Assembly: GCA_034520725.1 (NCBI GenBank)
Contig: JAXHNH010000024.1
Span: 124,001 to 188,000 of the forward strand
Source: Gracilimonas sp034520725
GTDB lineage: Bacteria > Bacteroidota > Rhodothermia > Balneolales > Balneolaceae
DNA length: 64,000 nt
Direction: 5' to 3'
Part shown: in pieces, positions 19,298 through 28,722 of the stretch
Layout of the letters: each line of letters opens with the position of its first letter
Position numbering within the stretch: the stretch's first letter is position 1
Translations under genes and position numbers: made by a program
The notes under the pieces: model-generated
The model's database searches: none
The model's input: only the letters and a program-made list of their open reading frames with translations
Told to the model about the DNA's origin: nothing

Positions 19298-20014
19298 ATG
19301 ACACACCAAGAATCCTTTTCCGTTGAAAACTTCCATAACCGAACCGTTAAAGAGATGCTGCCTGATGAGCAGCCACGTGAAAAACTCATGAACTACGGGG
19401 CCGATTCCCTATCTGATGCCGAGCTGCTCGCTATCCTGATCCGAACCGGAACCAAGAAGCTGAATGTGATCGATACCGCTAAAGCTCTGCTCAATCAGTT
19501 CGGTGGCTTGCACAACCTGGTTCGTAAGGATTGGAAATCCCTGAAGGTGATACCGGGCATCGCCAAGGTAAAGGCCATCACGCTGGAGGCTTCTTTCGAA
19601 CTCGCCCGGCGTTTACAGGTGGCTGCCTTAGGCGAAGAGATACAAATCACATCACCTGAAGACGTCAATGCATACTTCGCACCCAAACTCCGCCACCTTA
19701 CCAAAGAAACCTTCATCGTCGGTTTTCTGGACAATGCCAAAAAGCTGATGGGTTTTTCCAAGATCAGCAACGGTGGTAAAACAGCCACCATCGTGGATAC
19801 AGCTGAGGTTATGCGACAGGCGGTTCTGAATGAAGCCAATTCCATCATCCTCATCCACAATCATCCGTCAGGACACAATAAGGCTTCTACAGCCGATATC
19901 CAGCTCACCAAGCGCATCGCCGAGTGCGGGAAACTGTTTGGAATACCTGTTGACGATCATGTGATCATTGCCGGATACAATTTTGTGAGCTTGAGGAGTG
20001 AGGGACTTTTTTAG
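19298..20014 (+). CDS. radC: RadC family JAB/MPN protein
   Basis: A 238-residue protein of the RadC family. An N-terminal UPF0758/HhH region (LSDAELLAILIRTGTKKLNV, LKVIPGIAKVKA) precedes the JAB1/MPN metalloprotease-like domain with the metal-binding motif IILIHNHPSGHNKASTADIQLT. The E. coli namesake was once linked to repair, but the biochemical role is unresolved; a metallo-deubiquitinase-like fold is established. It stands alone between the dispersed repeat and a heptad hairpin that begins directly after its stop codon. Confidence 0.9.
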   Translation: MTHQESFSVENFHNRTVKEMLPDEQPREKLMNYGADSLSDAELLAILIRTGTKKLNVIDTAKALLNQFGGLHNLVRKDWKSLKVIPGIAKVKAITLEASFELARRLQVAALGEEIQITSPEDVNAYFAPKLRHLTKETFIVGFLDNAKKLMGFSKISNGGKTATIVDTAEVMRQAVLNEANSIILIHNHPSGHNKASTADIQLTKRIAECGKLFGIPVDDHVIIAGYNFVSLRSEGLF

Positions 20015-20015
20015 C

Positions 20016-20085
20016 CATCAGCTCTCAGTCTTCAGCTTTCAGTTTATTTGGGTGAAACTGAAAGCTGATAGCTGACTGCTGAAAG
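20016..20085 (+). repeat. Heptad-phased hairpin, 3' of radC
   Basis: Ten consecutive 7-base words: CATCAGC, TCTCAGT, CTTCAGC, TTTCAGT, two spacer words, then CTGAAAG, CTGATAG, CTGACTG, CTGAAAG. The first four words pair with the last four. It starts two bases after the radC stop codon. Confidence 0.8.
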
Positions 20086-20161
20086 CTTCTCCACAGGTAG
20101 ATATTGACTCCTTTTTCTCCCTACCTTTCCAGCAGATTTAACCTCACAAACCTTCACATCC

Positions 20162-20704
20162 ATGATACATGAATTTCTTGGTCGTTCTCCTCAATTTGAT
20201 GATTCTGTTCATATTGTCCAAAGTGCGGAGATCATCGGCGATGTAACACTCGGCACGGAAAGCAGTGTATGGTTCAACGTCACCATTCGGGGAGACGTCA
20301 ATTATATCAAGATCGGTGACCGCAGCAATGTTCAGGATAACGTTTGCATTCATGTGATGAATCAGACCGGACCCACCGTCATTGGAAATGAAGTAACCAT
20401 TGGTCACGGAGCCGTGGTACACGGATGTACCATCAACGACCGGGTTCTGGTAGGCATCAATGCCACCATTTTGGATAAGGCGGTTATTGAATCGGACGTG
20501 ATAGTAGCTGCCGGCACGCTGGTTCCTCCCGGAAAAACTTTGGAAAGCGGATATCTCTATATGGGCTCTCCTGCTACTAAAGCTCGCAAGCTTTCTGTTG
20601 AGGAGATCACATCCATCAGGAAATACGCATCCAATTACGTCAAATACTCCCGCGCCTATCAAGGCAAGGATCAACACAACGAAAATCCATTCTACACTAA
20701 GTAA
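20162..20704 (+). CDS. Gamma-carbonic anhydrase family hexapeptide protein
   Basis: A 180-residue left-handed beta-helix protein made of hexapeptide repeats (VIGNEVTIGHGAVVHGCTI, RVLVGINATILDKAVI). Zinc-ligand histidines of the gamma-carbonic anhydrase family are visible in NVCIHV and in TIGHGAVVHGC. The C-terminal helix (LSVEEITSIRKYASNYVKYSRAYQ) is typical of the YrdA/PaaY-like subgroup. It probably forms a trimer with metal sites at the subunit interfaces. Real carbonic anhydrase activity cannot be told from sequence, because many family members lack it. Downstream lies a heptad hairpin and hemW on the same strand. Confidence 0.85.
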   Translation: MIHEFLGRSPQFDDSVHIVQSAEIIGDVTLGTESSVWFNVTIRGDVNYIKIGDRSNVQDNVCIHVMNQTGPTVIGNEVTIGHGAVVHGCTINDRVLVGINATILDKAVIESDVIVAAGTLVPPGKTLESGYLYMGSPATKARKLSVEEITSIRKYASNYVKYSRAYQGKDQHNENPFYTK

Positions 20705-20707
20705 TTT

Positions 20708-20766
20708 TTAGTTTTAAGTGCTTAGTTCTTAGTTAACTCAGCACTCAAAACTAAACACTCAAAACT
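20708..20766 (+). repeat. Heptad-phased hairpin between the carbonic anhydrase-like gene and hemW
   Basis: Eight consecutive 7-base words: TTAGTTT, TAAGTGC, TTAGTTC, TTAGTTA, ACTCAGC, ACTCAAA, ACTAAAC, ACTCAAA. The left four pair with the right four. It begins three bases after one stop codon and ends three bases before the hemW start, leaving no room for a Shine-Dalgarno sequence. Confidence 0.8.
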
Positions 20767-20769
20767 CCT

Positions 20770-21906
20770 ATGGCAGGTCTTTACATCCACATTCCCTTTT
20801 GCAAACAAGCCTGCTCGTACTGCGACTTCTATTTCGTAACCCGACAGGAGTATAAACAGGATTTTGTAGATGAACTGGTGCGAGAGATACATTCCAAAAA
20901 AGACTCGCGCTACACCAAAGATCCAATTCAAACCGTTTATTTTGGCGGAGGAACCCCGTCCCTTCTTTCCCCCTCACAAGTTGAATCCGTACTCAATGCG
21001 ATCGACGAGGTCTTCGATCTTCAGGCGGAAGAGATCACTCTTGAAATGAATCCCGATGATGTAACGAATGAGTTACTTTCAGGCCTTAAAAGCGCGGGAG
21101 TAAACCGTGCAAGCATGGGGGTTCAAAGCTTCGATGCAGACCTTCTTAATTTTATGCATCGGGCCCATAATTCACAGGAAGCTCTTCAATGTCTTGAGTT
21201 ACTTCAGAATTCTAATTTCGACGTTTTTACGGTGGATCTGATCTATGGTAATCCGGGACAATCGCTTGAGATCCTGGAAAAAGACATAGACACGATCCTG
21301 CAGTTTGATCCACCTCACATCTCAGCCTACTCACTCACCGTAGAGCCTCAGACCCGACTCGGTAAGCAGGTCAAGCTGGGACGCATCCTTCCAGCAGAAG
21401 ATGACACCGTTGCCCGGCATTTTGATCTTGTGGTTAATAAACTGAAAGAAGCCGGAATCATGCAGTACGAGGTAAGCAACTATGCCAAACCGGGCAAAGA
21501 AGCGGTTCACAACTCAAGCTATTGGAATCACGTGAATTATATAGGGATGGGACCGGGAGCCCATTCTTTTTGGTGGGATGAAGATCTGCGTTCAGCAAAA
21601 CGATGGAGCAACAAACCGGACCTTAGGTCTTACTTGAATAGCGATTGGGAGCAACCCTTTGAAGCTGAAACTCTGGATATAAATGACCTTGCTGAAGAGC
21701 GACTGATGCTGGGCCTTCGCACCCGTAGCGGAGTACCAATTAACGAACTCAAAAACCGGTATCGGTATTCATTCAACCCGGATCAGCTTCAGTACATTAA
21801 GCATTTGGAAAGCGATGGAAAAGCTGTTCTAAACGAAAACATACGGCTCACTAAGAAAGGCTTGAAGATCGCCGATTCGATCCTATTAGACATACTGACC
21901 AAGTAA
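20770..21906 (+). CDS. hemW: HemW-type radical SAM protein
   Basis: Radical SAM protein of the HemW (formerly HemN-like) family, thought to act as a heme chaperone rather than as coproporphyrinogen oxidase. The 378-residue protein starts MAGLYIHIPFCKQACSYCDF, with the CxxxCxxC iron-sulphur cluster motif in its usual place, so the start codon is firm. FGGGTPSLL and VNRASMGVQSFDADLL are SAM-binding blocks. The C-terminal HemN domain (LAEERLMLGLRTRSGV) is present. There is no visible ribosome-binding site, because a heptad-phased hairpin ends three bases before the ATG. Confidence 0.92.
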   Translation: MAGLYIHIPFCKQACSYCDFYFVTRQEYKQDFVDELVREIHSKKDSRYTKDPIQTVYFGGGTPSLLSPSQVESVLNAIDEVFDLQAEEITLEMNPDDVTNELLSGLKSAGVNRASMGVQSFDADLLNFMHRAHNSQEALQCLELLQNSNFDVFTVDLIYGNPGQSLEILEKDIDTILQFDPPHISAYSLTVEPQTRLGKQVKLGRILPAEDDTVARHFDLVVNKLKEAGIMQYEVSNYAKPGKEAVHNSSYWNHVNYIGMGPGAHSFWWDEDLRSAKRWSNKPDLRSYLNSDWEQPFEAETLDINDLAEERLMLGLRTRSGVPINELKNRYRYSFNPDQLQYIKHLESDGKAVLNENIRLTKKGLKIADSILLDILTK

Positions 21907-21910
21907 CCGG

Positions 21911-23194
21911 TCAGGCGCCCAACTGTTCCCATTTTCGGGCAAATTTAGCATATTCATTCGCCTTCTCGGTTTTACCGGCATTTTCATAGGCTTGAGCTAC
22001 CAATTTTGAAGCAGCCGCCAGCTCTTTATAATCTTGTTTTGTCGGATTTGTCGCAGTGCCCTCCATATCAGGCACTTTAATGCTTACCTGTTTAAACAGC
22101 TTATCCGGATCCTCATTGACCGAGTGATTTTCTTTGAACAACAGTGGCCAGAATCGTGGTTTACCATACAGTTTATCTGATATCACCCAATACCATTCCC
22201 CTTCCTGAACCTCGTAATTCTGAACCGTTGACTGATCCGATGATCCTGAATTATTAGAGTCATTTACATCCGATGATCCATTATTAGATGAACTTCCTCG
22301 GGCAGCGGCTATTCTTTCTGCTCTCTCATTTTCTTGCGCTATGAGCCGCTCTTCCTCTTGGATCATTGCATTTAGTCTTTCCTCAAGTTCATCCGCTTCT
22401 TTCTTTATTGACTCAAAATCCCTGGCAGATTGAGATTGAGTGGCTTGTTGCCCATTAGCTATAGTCCCAGCCTGAATGTTGTTCTGTGATCCATCATTTT
22501 TCTGCTTACCGTTATCCAACAGAAACCACACAGAAGTAATTGCAATAATTGTAAGCAACAGTACAGCAAGTGTAGCCAGTAGATTAGTGTAATTCTTTTC
22601 TTTTTCTTTTGGCAGTTCAGAAGTCTTTACAGCAGTTTCAGGTTCTCCATCTTCATCCTCTTCCTCACTATCAAAAACTTCCTCTAATTCCGTCTCTATC
22701 TCAGACTCTTCCCCTACTTCTTCTGTATCTGAGTCCGGCTCTTCCGTTTCCGTTGCAAAAGGATTTACATCAAAGGCTATTTTTTCATCAGCCTTTGTTT
22801 CACTTTGAATTTCAGCTGTTTCCTGCTTCTCTTTCAGATCTTTTGCTTGCTCATCCGTAGTATTTTCGTCCTCTTCAATGAGCTCACTTTCAAGGTGTGC
22901 GTATTTTGCGTTAACATTTTCACGCAGTGACTTATACGGCGAGAAGGATACTCGTTTGTGAGCGGGTATGGTGATGGGATCCCCTGTCTGCGGGTTCTTA
23001 CCTTGTCGCTCTGCTACCTCTTTAACTTTAAAACTCCCAAAATTCGTGATCGAAGCTTTACCGGAATCTTTCAGCTCATCCTTAACCTCATTAAGCAGGG
23101 CCTTTACAAATTCCTCACTCTTCTGTTTACTGACACCCGCTTTCTTAGAGAGAGCATTGACAATATCAGAATAGGTCACTTTTTTACTCATCAT
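21911..23194 (-). CDS. Membrane-anchored HU protein with periplasmic LysM-like domain
   Basis: A 427-residue fusion. Residues ~5-93 are a good HU/IHF DNA-binding domain, with the arm signature RQGKNPQTGDPITIPAHKRVSFSP. Residues ~100-195 are highly acidic and probably disordered. Residues ~203-226 form one membrane helix (LLATLAVLLLTIIAITSVWFLL) preceded by lysines, which puts the HU end inside. Residues ~258-298 are a charged coiled coil. Residues ~326-375 resemble a LysM fold (YEVQEGEWYWVISDKLYG, WPLLFKEN, then IKVPD). The tail is helical. The layout implies DNA binding inside the cell and a peptidoglycan-facing end outside. It overlaps the upstream HU gene by 11 bases, so both are probably translated together. 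The DNA- and wall-binding activities are inferred from the domains. Confidence 0.85.
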   Translation of the reverse strand: MMSKKVTYSDIVNALSKKAGVSKQKSEEFVKALLNEVKDELKDSGKASITNFGSFKVKEVAERQGKNPQTGDPITIPAHKRVSFSPYKSLRENVNAKYAHLESELIEEDENTTDEQAKDLKEKQETAEIQSETKADEKIAFDVNPFATETEEPDSDTEEVGEESEIETELEEVFDSEEEDEDGEPETAVKTSELPKEKEKNYTNLLATLAVLLLTIIAITSVWFLLDNGKQKNDGSQNNIQAGTIANGQQATQSQSARDFESIKKEADELEERLNAMIQEEERLIAQENERAERIAAARGSSSNNGSSDVNDSNNSGSSDQSTVQNYEVQEGEWYWVISDKLYGKPRFWPLLFKENHSVNEDPDKLFKQVSIKVPDMEGTATNPTKQDYKELAAASKLVAQAYENAGKTEKANEYAKFARKWEQLGA

Positions 23195-23471
23195 TACCCC
23201 GGTTTATCTCATCCTTTAGGGTACTGCTTTGGCTGAAATGCACAACATTCTTAGGCGGGATCAGCATCATTTTCTTATAATGAGGATTGTAAGACTTGTG
23301 AGATTCACGTATTTCAGCACTGAAACTTCCAACGCCCGGGAGGGTAAATCCCACGTTATTAGAAAGCAGGGTATTCATCCCATCCACAAAAGAATCATAG
23401 ATTTCTTCTGTTTCTGCAATGGTCAGGTCCAGTTCTTTTGATATCGACTTCAGTACCTCCGACTTAGTCAT
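23184..23471 (-). CDS. HU-family DNA-binding protein
   Basis: A 95-residue HU-fold protein: MTKSEVLKSISKELDLTIAETEEIYDSF, then NVGFTLPGVGSFSAEIRESHKSYNP and MMLIPPKNVVHFSQSSTLK. The ATG at 23471 was chosen over an upstream TTG because AAGGA lies seven bases before it. The DNA-wrapping arm is divergent (HKSYNPHYKKMMLIPPK in place of the RxGRNPQTG type), so its DNA binding may differ from normal HU. It overlaps the membrane-anchored HU gene by 11 bases. The two may form a heterodimer. Confidence 0.8.
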   Translation of the reverse strand: MTKSEVLKSISKELDLTIAETEEIYDSFVDGMNTLLSNNVGFTLPGVGSFSAEIRESHKSYNPHYKKMMLIPPKNVVHFSQSSTLKDEINRGNDE

Positions 23472-23634
23472 AGACAAATCCTTAATTTATACCAACGTTT
23501 AACTGAATAAATGCTAATAATTTAAAATATGCAATTTTAGCTAATATTCTGCTATTCCGCATTATTTAAGATTTTGGGATACATTAAGGTTTGTTATCAT
23601 CCCATGAAATTATAAATATCTAAGAAACATAAGC

Positions 23635-24894
23635 ATGCTCAGATCCTTTATAGACGTTGATCCCGACTCTCATTTTCCTATTCAGAACCTGCCATACGGT
23701 GCATTCATAACAGATCAGGGAGAAATTCACCTCTGTACAGCTATTGGAGATCTTGTGGTTGACCTGTTCGTTCTTGATGAAGAAGGCCTGTTCGGCGGAC
23801 CAGAGCTTAGCGGACAAATGGCGTTTCAGGATTCCTCCCTAAACTATTTCATGAGCATGAGTAAAGATGCATGGACTGAGGCCCGGAGCACTCTTCAGAC
23901 ACTACTTTCTGCAGATGGTCCAACACTGAGAGATGACGAAGTATTAAAAAATAAAATTTTTCATAAGCAAAGCGATGTTCAGCTCGTGTTTCCGGTGGAA
24001 GTGGGTGACTATACTGATTTCTACTCCTCCCAGCAGCATGCCCGTAACGTTGGAGCTATGTTTCGCGATCCTGAAAATGCCCTTCTTCCTAATTGGAAAC
24101 ACCTGCCGGTGGCGTACCATGGTAGAGCCAGCTCAATTGTTATTAGTGGAACCGATCTGCATCGGCCAAAAGGACAGATACTGCCAGAAAACAGTGAAAC
24201 ACCGATATTCTCTGAATCCAAACGGCTGGATTTTGAACTTGAGGTCGGTTTTCTCAGCGGTCCTGAGAACAAACTTGGGCAACCGGTTCCAATAGATAAA
24301 GCTAATGATCACATTTTCGGACTTGTTTTGATGAATGACTGGAGTGCCCGTGATATACAAAAGTGGGAATATCAGCCTCTAGGACCGTTTCTGGCTAAGA
24401 ATTGGGGGACTTCTGTTTCCCCCTGGGTGGTTACGTTAGAAGCCCTTCAGCCTTTTAGAGCAGAATCGCCTTCACAGCACCCAGAACCTCTTCCATATTT
24501 GAATTCAGACGGCAGATCCGCTTTTGATATACAATTAGAAGTTTATTTGAAAACCGAGAAACTGGATCAACCACACAAGATCTGCACCTCAAACTACAGA
24601 AACCTCTATTGGAGTATAGAACAACAGCTGGCACATCATACCGTAAATGGTTGTAATGTTAGAACAGGTGATCTGTTTGGCTCCGGAACCATCAGTGGTT
24701 CAGAAAAAGACTCATACGGAAGCATGCTGGAGCTGGCATGGATGGGCACCGATCCCGTTAAACTGCCCAACGGAGAGGAAAGAAACTATCTGGAAGATGG
24801 CGATGAGGTAATAATGACAGGCTTTGGTCAGGGTAACGGATACCGGGTAGGATTTGGGGAAGTCAGAGGAAAGATACTTCCGGCATTTAAGTAA
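23635..24894 (+). CDS. fahA: Fumarylacetoacetase
   Basis: Last step of tyrosine and phenylalanine catabolism: hydrolyses fumarylacetoacetate to fumarate and acetoacetate. The 419-residue length and motifs match bacterial and animal enzymes: VGDYTDFYSSQQHARNVGAMF with metal and catalytic residues, LPVAYHGRASSIV, FELEVGFLSGP, FGLVLMNDWSARDIQKWEYQPLGPFLAKN, and the late GDLFGSGTISG. No other genes of the pathway are next to it. It converges on the metalloprotease gene, with three bases between the stop codons. Confidence 0.95.
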   Translation: MLRSFIDVDPDSHFPIQNLPYGAFITDQGEIHLCTAIGDLVVDLFVLDEEGLFGGPELSGQMAFQDSSLNYFMSMSKDAWTEARSTLQTLLSADGPTLRDDEVLKNKIFHKQSDVQLVFPVEVGDYTDFYSSQQHARNVGAMFRDPENALLPNWKHLPVAYHGRASSIVISGTDLHRPKGQILPENSETPIFSESKRLDFELEVGFLSGPENKLGQPVPIDKANDHIFGLVLMNDWSARDIQKWEYQPLGPFLAKNWGTSVSPWVVTLEALQPFRAESPSQHPEPLPYLNSDGRSAFDIQLEVYLKTEKLDQPHKICTSNYRNLYWSIEQQLAHHTVNGCNVRTGDLFGSGTISGSEKDSYGSMLELAWMGTDPVKLPNGEERNYLEDGDEVIMTGFGQGNGYRVGFGEVRGKILPAFK

Positions 24895-24897
24895 AAG

Positions 24898-26726
24898 TTA
24901 CTTCACATAGGTCATTTTCCTGGTAGTAACCTCGTTATCAATTTTAAGCCTGTAAATATACACACCGGAACTCAATCCCTGAGCATTGAAAGTGTATTCG
25001 TAGGGTCTGCTTCGGGGGTTTAAGGTTTCGTTTATCAATGTCTGAACTTTTCGCCCCATAATATCATACACCTCAAGCCTCACAAATGCAGTTTGGGGCA
25101 ATTCAAAACGAATTTTCGTGGACGGATTGAACGGGTTAGGATAGTTCTGATACACAGCTATCTCTTCAGGAATATCACCGAAATCCGGATCGCGTATATC
25201 GACTATCTGACCTGTTTTCCCGAATTGAATATTAAGATTTCGGGTGGTTTCTGAATTACTGTAATTGGCTATCACAACCCCAAGTCTGCTAATGTCTGAC
25301 CATGCCACATGAGTAGGAACAAACACCTGCCCCTTGTTTTCACCGGTCACAACCATATCACTCATCTCTCCATTTTTTTTATAGAACAGAAGCCCAACTC
25401 CAACCTGTGTACTGTCAAAATCTACCGCTACTTCTATGGTTCCCTGATCATTAGAACCCGGTAAGATCTCATAATAACGCGCAGCCATGCGGCTTACACT
25501 GTTTATATTTATGCTGGTTGCGGGTACCGAATTGAATGTTGCCTCCAAATTAGCGTTCGGATAATTGTTCTTTTCCACAAATCCGTATGAATCAGTACCC
25601 GCTCTTGAACCAGATGCCATATGCCACAGATGATTTTGCACAAAAGTTTCGCCGAATTCTTCATTTTGATACGGAAGTATTCTTCGCAAGGCATCATCAA
25701 TACTTAAATTATTCTCGCCCTCAATTTCCTGCCATATATCTCTCCAGATAGCATCACCGAATTTCTCATAATAATAGATCATCCAGCTTACGTGCCAATA
25801 AGCTCCGGGTGTACCCGATCCAGGTGAAAAGAAAATTGAACTTGAGTTGGGATTATCAGAATTGAAGCCCATTCTTTGATATAATTGTAATAGTCGTTTA
25901 CGTCATCATAAACCACTTCCTCCATCAATGTCGCATCCATTTCTGACCAGTTAAAAGCCCCTGATGGTGAGGCCCAGTTATTTTGAGCATACTGTATAGC
26001 ATGTTTGAACTCATGCGCCATCGTAGCATAAATAGCTCCGACCTGATTCCCCTCCGGATGGGTATTTTCAGGAAATCCGTCAAAATCAGACTCTATAACT
26101 ATATAGGTACCACCCGGTGATGATGCTGAGGTATTTGTAAACCCATAGGCACCACCGGAAATATCATTTTCCACATACACCTTGTAGGTTTGACCTGCAG
26201 GAATTGGATCTTTAAAACCGATATTCAAAACTTCATGGCGGTAGGACGAATCAGCCGACTCAGCCACATGGTCAATATAGTCCGGTACTCCATTCCCGTC
26301 ATCATCGGTTAATGAAACAGAATCGGGACCTGAGGTTTGGTAGATAATCTCAAACTTTCCGGATGGGGAAATATAGGTTTGTTCAGCCATGGAAACACTC
26401 TGTAGGGTCGTTAACCCGAGGCTTTCAGCTTTTGCAAGCACCTCCGAATTAAGTTCATTCCTATGCTGATGCAGAAACATTGTGGTTGGGGTGATACACT
26501 TGATTGCCTCTTGATCCCTGTAATCTCCAAGTAATGGTCTTTCAAGTAGCTCTAATTGTTGCATAGCAGCTGATTGAACATCCAGTTCTCCTCTTTCAAA
26601 TGAAGACTGAATGGATAATAATGAGTTATTGACCGGCTGAACCTGTGAAAAAGCCATCCCCGGTAGGAAAACGATCAGAAACAGGACTCTCTTAAATTTT
26701 TTATTTATAAATCCAGACTTATGCAT
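24898..26726 (-). CDS. Secreted metalloprotease with T9SS-type C-terminal sorting domain (frameshift near 25873)
   Basis: A joined protein of about 609 residues, similar to the MXAN_6640-type putative metalloproteases. The N-terminus has a signal peptide (KRVLFLIVFLPGMAFSQ). The active-site helix is ATMAHEFKHAIQYAQN, a clear HExxH zinc motif. One frame ends soon after VNDYYNYIKEW, while the next continues MGFNSDNPNSSSIFF, so a one-base break lies near 25873. The C-terminal ~80 residues form a type A sorting domain: YQNYPNPFNPSTKIRFELP, VYDIMGRKVQTL, SGVYIYRLK. This domain targets the protein to the type IX secretion system, whose regulator PorX is encoded at 30182. Confidence 0.8.
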
Positions 26727-26813
26727 TGTTTGTATTTTGCTTAACTTTCAGGTTCGCGTAAATAATGAACGTCAAGACCTGACACTTCTTATACTTTATA
26801 ATTTAAGAGAAAA

Positions 26814-27764
26814 ATGTATCAAGTAATACTCTACTACAACTTCCACAAGATCGAGGAACCGGAAAGGTTCTGCAAAGCACACAAAAAATTCTGTAAAGAG
26901 ATAGGCCTGAAAGGACGTATATATATTTCTGAAGAAGGGCTTAACGGGACAGCAGCCGGAACGAAACAACAGGTCGAGGAGTACAAGAATTTTGTATGGT
27001 CTATACCCGGTTTTTCTGACACTGCGTTCAAACAAGATGAATCTGATTACATCCCTTTTCCAAGACTGACCTGTAAGGTGCGTGAAGAGATCGTTTCTCT
27101 GCATATGGATGACGTAGACCCTGAAAATGGTGGAAATTATCTGGAGCCGGAAGAATGGCGCCGTGTTATGGAAGAGGAAGATCACGTGATGATCGATGTT
27201 CGAAATAATTATGAGTCTAAGGTTGGGCATTTTGAGGGAGCCATCAAACCGGATCTTGAAAACTTCTATGACTTCCCTCAATGGCTGGACGAAGTTGATA
27301 TCCCAAAAGGTAAAAAAGTACTTATGTACTGCACCGGCGGTATCCGATGTGAAAAATTTTCTGTCTTAATGAAAGAGAAAGGCTGGGAAGACGTCAATCA
27401 GCTGCATGGTGGTATATTGCGATACGGTAAGAAAGAAGGCGGTAAACATTTCAAAGGAAAATGTTTTGTGTTTGACGATCGCCTGGTGGTGCCTGTAAAC
27501 CCCAAAGATCTGGAGCCGATCGCCCGATGTGAGATCACCGGAAAACCGGCTGACACCTATATCAATTGCGCAAATATGGAATGCAACAAGCTCTTTGTTT
27601 GCTCTGAGGAAGGTGCCTATAAAATGGAAGGATGCTGCAGTGAAGAATGTATGGAAAGCGAGTACAAACGGCCTTTCGATCCTGAAAACGCATTCAAACC
27701 ATTCCGGAAATGGTATAACTACTTTGGCGAAGATTTCAAGGAACGACCTGTTGGATGTGCGTAA
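26814..27764 (+). CDS. trhO: tRNA uridine(34) hydroxylase TrhO (rhodanese-like)
   Basis: Makes 5-hydroxyuridine at the wobble position of tRNA in an oxygen-dependent reaction. The 316-residue protein has the N-terminal acylphosphatase-like domain (VILYYNFHKIEEPERFCKAH, then GRIYISEEGLNGTAAG) and a rhodanese domain with VMIDVRNNYESKVGHFEGA and the catalytic Cys in LMYCTGGIRCEKFS. A cysteine-rich C-terminus follows (NCANMECNKLFVCSEE, CCSEEC). It overlaps the pseudouridine synthase gene by 14 bases, so the two RNA-modifying enzymes are probably translated together. Confidence 0.93.
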   Translation: MYQVILYYNFHKIEEPERFCKAHKKFCKEIGLKGRIYISEEGLNGTAAGTKQQVEEYKNFVWSIPGFSDTAFKQDESDYIPFPRLTCKVREEIVSLHMDDVDPENGGNYLEPEEWRRVMEEEDHVMIDVRNNYESKVGHFEGAIKPDLENFYDFPQWLDEVDIPKGKKVLMYCTGGIRCEKFSVLMKEKGWEDVNQLHGGILRYGKKEGGKHFKGKCFVFDDRLVVPVNPKDLEPIARCEITGKPADTYINCANMECNKLFVCSEEGAYKMEGCCSEECMESEYKRPFDPENAFKPFRKWYNYFGEDFKERPVGCA

Positions 27765-28644
27765 TATCCGCCTTGTACCACCCTATCCCATAACCTATCG
27801 GTTCAGGGTTAACGAAGAATTCCGAGGTACAACACTGCTCCAAACCATGAGCACCCGCTTTCCTTTTCATGGTAGGCAGGTGTGGGAAAATAAGATAAGT
27901 AATGGCTTGGTCGGGGTGAATGAAAATGAGGTTGATACTGATCATATCCTGGAACTTCAGGATGAAGTGTATCATCACAACCCAAAAGTAATAGAGCCTT
28001 CCGTACCTGATGAAGTTCAGGTTCTTGAGGTTCATAAAAATTACCTGATCGCCTATAAACCGGCTCCAATGCCCATGCATCCCGGTGGACGGTATAACAA
28101 AAACTCCATGATCGAGATCCTGAAAGAACAGGGGTATGATGACCTGCGGATCGTGCACCGATTGGATGCCGTGACTTCAGGGTTGGTACTCTTTGCCCGC
28201 AATAAGGATTTTGCAAAGCGGGCTATGGTTAGCTTCAGTTGCTCCGATGTCAGAAAAACCTATTTCGCCAAAATTTCGGGCACCCCTAATGAACAGTCTA
28301 TGGTGATCGAATCACACATACGTCGGAAAACCGGGTTTGTGTTCGAATCTAAGATGGGGCTATCCAAAGCCAAAGAGGCTATCACTGAATTTGAAGTGAT
28401 GGAAAAAAGCCAAGATTCATCCATCGTAAAATGTCATCCAAAAACGGGACGAACTCATCAGATCCGCCTGCACCTTGAACAGTGGGGATACCCGATTATC
28501 GATGATCCGATTTATGGTATCAACGGAGACAAAAGCAGTAAAACAGCACAGAAAATAGCGATCAGCCTGTTGAATGCCGGCTTGGAAATTGAATCACTGG
28601 GAATTAAAGCTGAATTGAGTATTCCGGAGAGCTGGAGGGTATAG
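27751..28644 (+). CDS. RluA-family pseudouridine synthase
   Basis: Isomerises uridine to pseudouridine in rRNA or tRNA. Catalytic motif IVHRLDAVTSGLVLFA, with the active-site Asp in HRLD; the late CHPKTGRTHQIRLHL block is also present. An S4-like N-terminal part is suggested (LLQTMSTRFPFHGRQVWENKISNGLVGVN). The TTG at 27751 was chosen because AAGGA lies eight bases upstream inside trhO; GTG 27757 is possible. The target base cannot be told from sequence (RluA, RluC and RluD share these motifs). The stop codon runs into the heptad hairpin that fills the space before the convergent hydrolase gene. Confidence 0.85.
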   Translation: MDVRNIRLVPPYPITYRFRVNEEFRGTTLLQTMSTRFPFHGRQVWENKISNGLVGVNENEVDTDHILELQDEVYHHNPKVIEPSVPDEVQVLEVHKNYLIAYKPAPMPMHPGGRYNKNSMIEILKEQGYDDLRIVHRLDAVTSGLVLFARNKDFAKRAMVSFSCSDVRKTYFAKISGTPNEQSMVIESHIRRKTGFVFESKMGLSKAKEAITEFEVMEKSQDSSIVKCHPKTGRTHQIRLHLEQWGYPIIDDPIYGINGDKSSKTAQKIAISLLNAGLEIESLGIKAELSIPESWRV

Positions 28645-28722
28645 GTGTAAGGTTCAAGGATTTAGGTTTTAGGTTTTAGTAAACTTTACACTTAGCACCT
28701 AACACCTAACACCTAACACCTA
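28643..28722 (+). repeat. Heptad-phased hairpin between convergent genes
   Basis: Eleven consecutive 7-base words from 28643 to 28719: AGGTGTA, AGGTTCA, AGGATTT, AGGTTTT twice, AGTAAAC, TTTACAC, TTAGCAC and CTAACAC three times. The arms pair imperfectly. The element stretches exactly from the stop codon of the pseudouridine synthase gene to the stop codon of the hydrolase gene on the other strand. Confidence 0.85.
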
